DNA of 64,000 nt from Bacillota bacterium (lineage in GTDB: Bacteria; Bacillota; Clostridia; Oscillospirales; Ethanoligenentaceae). Shown here in pieces: positions 60,848 through 64,000 of the stretch (position 1 is the first letter of the stretch; each line of letters begins with the position of its first letter). Under the pieces are notes generated by a model, which was given only the letters and a program-made list of their open reading frames with translations, made no database searches and was not told the origin of the DNA. The translations under genes were made by a program, and so were the position numbers. The stretch covers positions 1-64,000 of the forward strand of contig JAEWAE010000069.1 in assembly GCA_023391835.1 (NCBI GenBank), given 5' to 3'.

Positions 60848-60903
60848 CCGCTTCAGCGGCCGCTTTGCCCGGTGTGCCGGGTGAGAAAGGACCGAAAGGA
60901 AAT

Positions 60904-63900
60904 TATGGGCGGGTTTGTCCATCTGCATCTGCATAGTGAATACAGCCTTCTCGACGGCGCCTGCCGCATCCGCGACATCGCGCGCCGCGCCAGGGAGCTG
61001 GGGCAGGATGCCGTGGCCGTGACCGACCACGGGGTCATGTACGGCGCGATGGATTTTTATAAGGACGCGCTCAGGCAGGGTGTGCGCCCCATCATCGGGT
61101 GCGAAGTCTACACCGCCGCCCGCACGCGCCACGACCGGCTCTATCATCCCGACTCGGAACACGGTCACCTGGTGCTGCTGTGCCGCGACAACACCGGTTA
61201 CCACAACCTCATCAAGCTGGTTTCCCAGGCGTGGATCGACGGCTTTTACGGCAAGCCCCGGGTGGATTGGGAGCTGCTCGAGCGGTATCACGAGGGCCTG
61301 ATCGCCCTGTCGGCCTGTCTGTCGGGGGACGTGGCGAAGCGCCTGCTGGCGGGGGATTATGACGGTGCCCGCGATATTGCCCGCCGCTGTGACGCGCTTT
61401 TCGGCCGGGGGTATTATTATCTGGAGCTGCAGGATCACGGCCTGCCCGAGCAGAAAAAGATAAACCCCCAGATCATCCGTCTCTCGCGGGAAACCGGCAT
61501 CCCTCTGGTGGCCACCAACGACGCCCATTATCTCAAAAAAGAGGACGCCCCGCTGCAGCAGGTGCTGCTGTGCATCCAGATGAACCGCACCCTCGACGAT
61601 CCCGGCAGGATCGGCTTCCCCACCGACGAATTTTACATGAAGTCGGAAGAGGAAATGCGCGCTCTTTTCCCGCAGGCGCCCGAGGCCTGCGACAACACCG
61701 TCAAAATCGCCGATATGTGCCACGTGGATTTTCAGTTCGGAAAGACCATTCTTCCGCACTTTGAAGTGCCGAACGGGCAGGACCACGCGGAATACCTGCG
61801 CAATATGGCGGTGGCGGGGCTGCATCGGCATTACGGCCCCCAGCCGGAGCAGGCCGTCGTCGACCGGCTCGATTACGAGCTGTCGGTTATCGGCAGCATG
61901 GGCTATGTGGATTATTATCTCATCGTCTACGACTTCATCCGCTACGCCCGCAGCGTCGATATCCCCGTCGGGCCGGGCAGAGGCTCCGGCGCCGGCAGCC
62001 TGGTGGCCTACTGCGTGGGCATCACCAACATCGACCCGATCCGCTACCATCTGCTTTTCGAGCGGTTCCTCAACCCGGAGCGGGTGAGCATGCCCGACTT
62101 CGACGTGGATTTCGACTATGAGCGCCGGCAGGAAGTCATCGACTATGTCGTGCGCAAATACGGCAGCGACCATGTGGCCCAGATCATCACCTTCGGCACG
62201 ATGGCGGCCCGCGCCGCCATCCGGGATGTGGGCCGGGTGATGAAATTTTCCTATGCCGAGGTGGATAAGGCCGCCAAGCTGGTGCCGTCGGAACTTAACA
62301 TGACCATCGACAAGGCGCTGACGATGTCCGCCGGACTGAAAAACCTGTATGACACCGACCCGCGCATGCAGAAGCTCATCGACACGGCCCGGGGGCTCGA
62401 GGGCATGCCCCGCCACGCCTCCACCCATGCGGCCGGCGTCGTCATCACCCGCGACCCGGTGGATACCTACGTGCCGCTTTCCAAAAACGACGAATCCATC
62501 GTCACCCAGTTCACCATGACCACGCTGGAAGAGCTGGGCCTGCTGAAAATGGATTTTCTGGGTCTGCGCAACCTCACCGTCATCCGGGACGCCTGCGACA
62601 TGGCGCGCGCCCACGGGCAACCGGATTTTCAGATCGAAAAGATCCCGCTGGATGACGAAGAAGTCTACGCCATGCTCACGGCCGGGCACACCGAGGGGGT
62701 ATTCCAGTTTGAATCCCCGGGCATGAAACAGGTGCTGACGAATCTGCGCCCCGAGAGCATCGAGGATCTCATCGCGGTCATATCGCTTTACCGCCCCGGC
62801 CCGATGGAATCCATCCCCAAATACATCGAGAACCGCCATCATCCGGAAAAAATCACCTACCGCACGCCGCTGCTCAAAGATATACTCGACGTCACCTACG
62901 GCTGCATCGTCTATCAGGAGCAGGTGATGGAGATCGTGCGCCGCCTGGCGGGCTATTCCTACGGCCGGGCCGACCTGGTGCGCCGCGCCATGGCCAAGAA
63001 AAAAAACGCCGTCATGCAGAAGGAGCGGGAGTATTTCATCCACGGCCTCAAACGGGAAGACGGCAGCTTCGAATGTGTCGGCGCGGTGCGCAACGGCGTC
63101 GACGAGGCGACGGCCAACGCCATTTTCGACGAAATGGCCTCCTTCGCCTCCTATGCGTTCAATAAATCCCACGCGGCGGCCTATGCGCTGCTGGCCTATC
63201 AGACGGCTTATCTCAAGTGTCACTGGCCCCGGGAATACTTTGCGGCCCTGATGACCAGCGTCCTCGACAGCGCCGACAAGCTGGCCGAATATATCGGCGA
63301 ATGCGGCCGGCTGGGCATCGGCATCCTGCCGCCGGATATCAACGAGAGCCGCGAGGGCTTTTCCGTCAGCGGGACGGGTATCCGCTTCGGGCTGACGGCG
63401 GTGAAAAACCTCGGCCGCGGTTTTATCCGGGAAGTGGTGGCCCGGCGGGAAAAAGACGGCCCCTACCGCACGTTTTCCGATTTTGTCACCCGCACCCTCG
63501 GCTGCGACCTCAACCGCCGCATGCTCGAGAGCCTTATCAAGTGCGGCGCGTTCGACAGCCTCGGCTACACCCGCCGCCGGCTGATGCTCGGCTTTGAGGA
63601 TGTGCTGGCGCATGCCGAAAACAAGGCACGGCAGAATCTTTCCGGTCAGATCGATCTGTTTGGCGGCACGGGCGGCGGGATCGAACCCGACGACGAGGGC
63701 GCCCTGCTGCCCCCCCAGGCGGAGTTCCCCCAGAAGGAGCGGCTGACGCAGGAAAAAGAAGTGCTCGGCTTTTATATTTCCGCCCACCCGCTGGCCCGTT
63801 ACCGGGATCTGATCCGCCGCAGCGGTTTCCCCACCATCCGGGAAGTATTAAGCGGGGCACAGGAGGGAAAATATAAGGATGGCTCTGCCGTGACCGTTAT

Positions 63901-64000
63901 GGGAGTTGTGCAGCAAAGACAGGTCAAGGCGACCAAAAACGACAGCACCATGGCCTTCGTGACCCTCGATGACGGCAGCGGTTCCATCGAGACGCTGATT
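60904..64000 (+). CDS. dnaE: DNA polymerase III alpha subunit DnaE (partial, runs off window)
   Basis: 1032 residues are visible, open at the 3' end. PHP domain at the start (HLHLHSEYSLLDGACRIR, TDHGVMYGAMDFY). Polymerase active site PDFDVDFDYERR (near 397). GPGRGSGAGSLVAYC, FNKSHAAAYALLAYQTAY, then tandem HhH (FDSLGYTRRRL) and the start of the OB fold (VTVMGVVQQRQVKATKNDST). In PolC-containing bacteria DnaE extends primers before PolC takes over. ATG at 60904 after AAAGGAAA. No frame disruption seen. Confidence 0.95.

Noticed and set aside
59711..63787. Very long minus-strand open frame (over 1300 codons)
   Set aside because: It lies exactly opposite rapZ, whiA and dnaE, which have complete family motifs on the + strand. 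High GC makes stop codons rare, so it is a shadow frame.
1..64000. tRNA, rRNA or CRISPR arrays
   Set aside because: No cloverleaf, rRNA core sequence or regularly spaced repeat was seen.

Overview
The window is a GC-rich segment of a Gram-positive, endospore-forming bacterium, most likely a high-GC member of the Clostridia (Oscillospirales/Ruminococcaceae-like; this placement is inference). The evidence is a dense set of Firmicutes markers: spoIIGA-sigE-sigG, ytfJ, a dacF-type carboxypeptidase, spoVM, spoIVA, PolC alongside DnaE, HprK, RemA, PrkC/PrpC, and a zinc-type L28. About 67 protein genes are supported, almost all on the + strand and tightly packed. No rRNA, tRNA or CRISPR array was seen.

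Region 1 (1-16.7 kb) is core genome. It opens with the sporulation cluster spoIIGA-sigE-sigG-ylmC, with a Spo0A/sigma-A-like promoter before spoIIGA and a sigma-F-like promoter before sigG. It continues with rpsB-tsf, pyrH-frr, and the membrane/isoprenoid run uppS-cdsA-dxr-rseP-ispG, then polC and a small VOC protein.

Region 2 (16.75-29.9 kb) is a compact phage-like element bounded by strong terminators. A divergent ImmA protease/XRE repressor pair faces a rightward operon. Three repressor-type operators (TGTTGC-N7-GCAACA geometry) lie in and around the control region. The rightward genes encode a sigma-70-like protein, a zinc/HTH protein, TerS, TerL, a small membrane protein, portal, scaffold, a P22-type coat protein, two small virion proteins, a large beta-rich tail protein, a tail fibre, a GH25 lysin, an XhlA-like protein and a holin. 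No integrase, excisionase, replication gene, tape measure or tail tube is present. It therefore looks like a short-tailed, non-replicating particle module (domesticated prophage or gene-transfer-agent-like) rather than a complete prophage. This is the most interesting part of the window.

Region 3 (30-51.6 kb) is core again: rmuC; thiT under a TPP riboswitch and consensus promoter; a site-2 protease; scpA-scpB-DUF2953-ytfJ-dacF-rluB; and yicC-remA-gmk-rpoZ-priA-def-fmt-yugP-rsmB-rlmN-prpC-prkC-rsgA-thiN. The 3' end of prkC, encoding an extra extracellular domain, is strikingly AT-rich.

Region 4 (51.7-64 kb) holds a sporulation group: an unannotated 48-residue membrane protein, the 26-residue SpoVM, a SPOCS/LysM protein and SpoIVA. 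These are followed by rpmB (minus strand), hprK, a PHP phosphoesterase, murB, rapZ, whiA and the 5' part of dnaE, which runs off the end. SpoVM sits about 2 kb from the gene of its binding partner SpoIVA.
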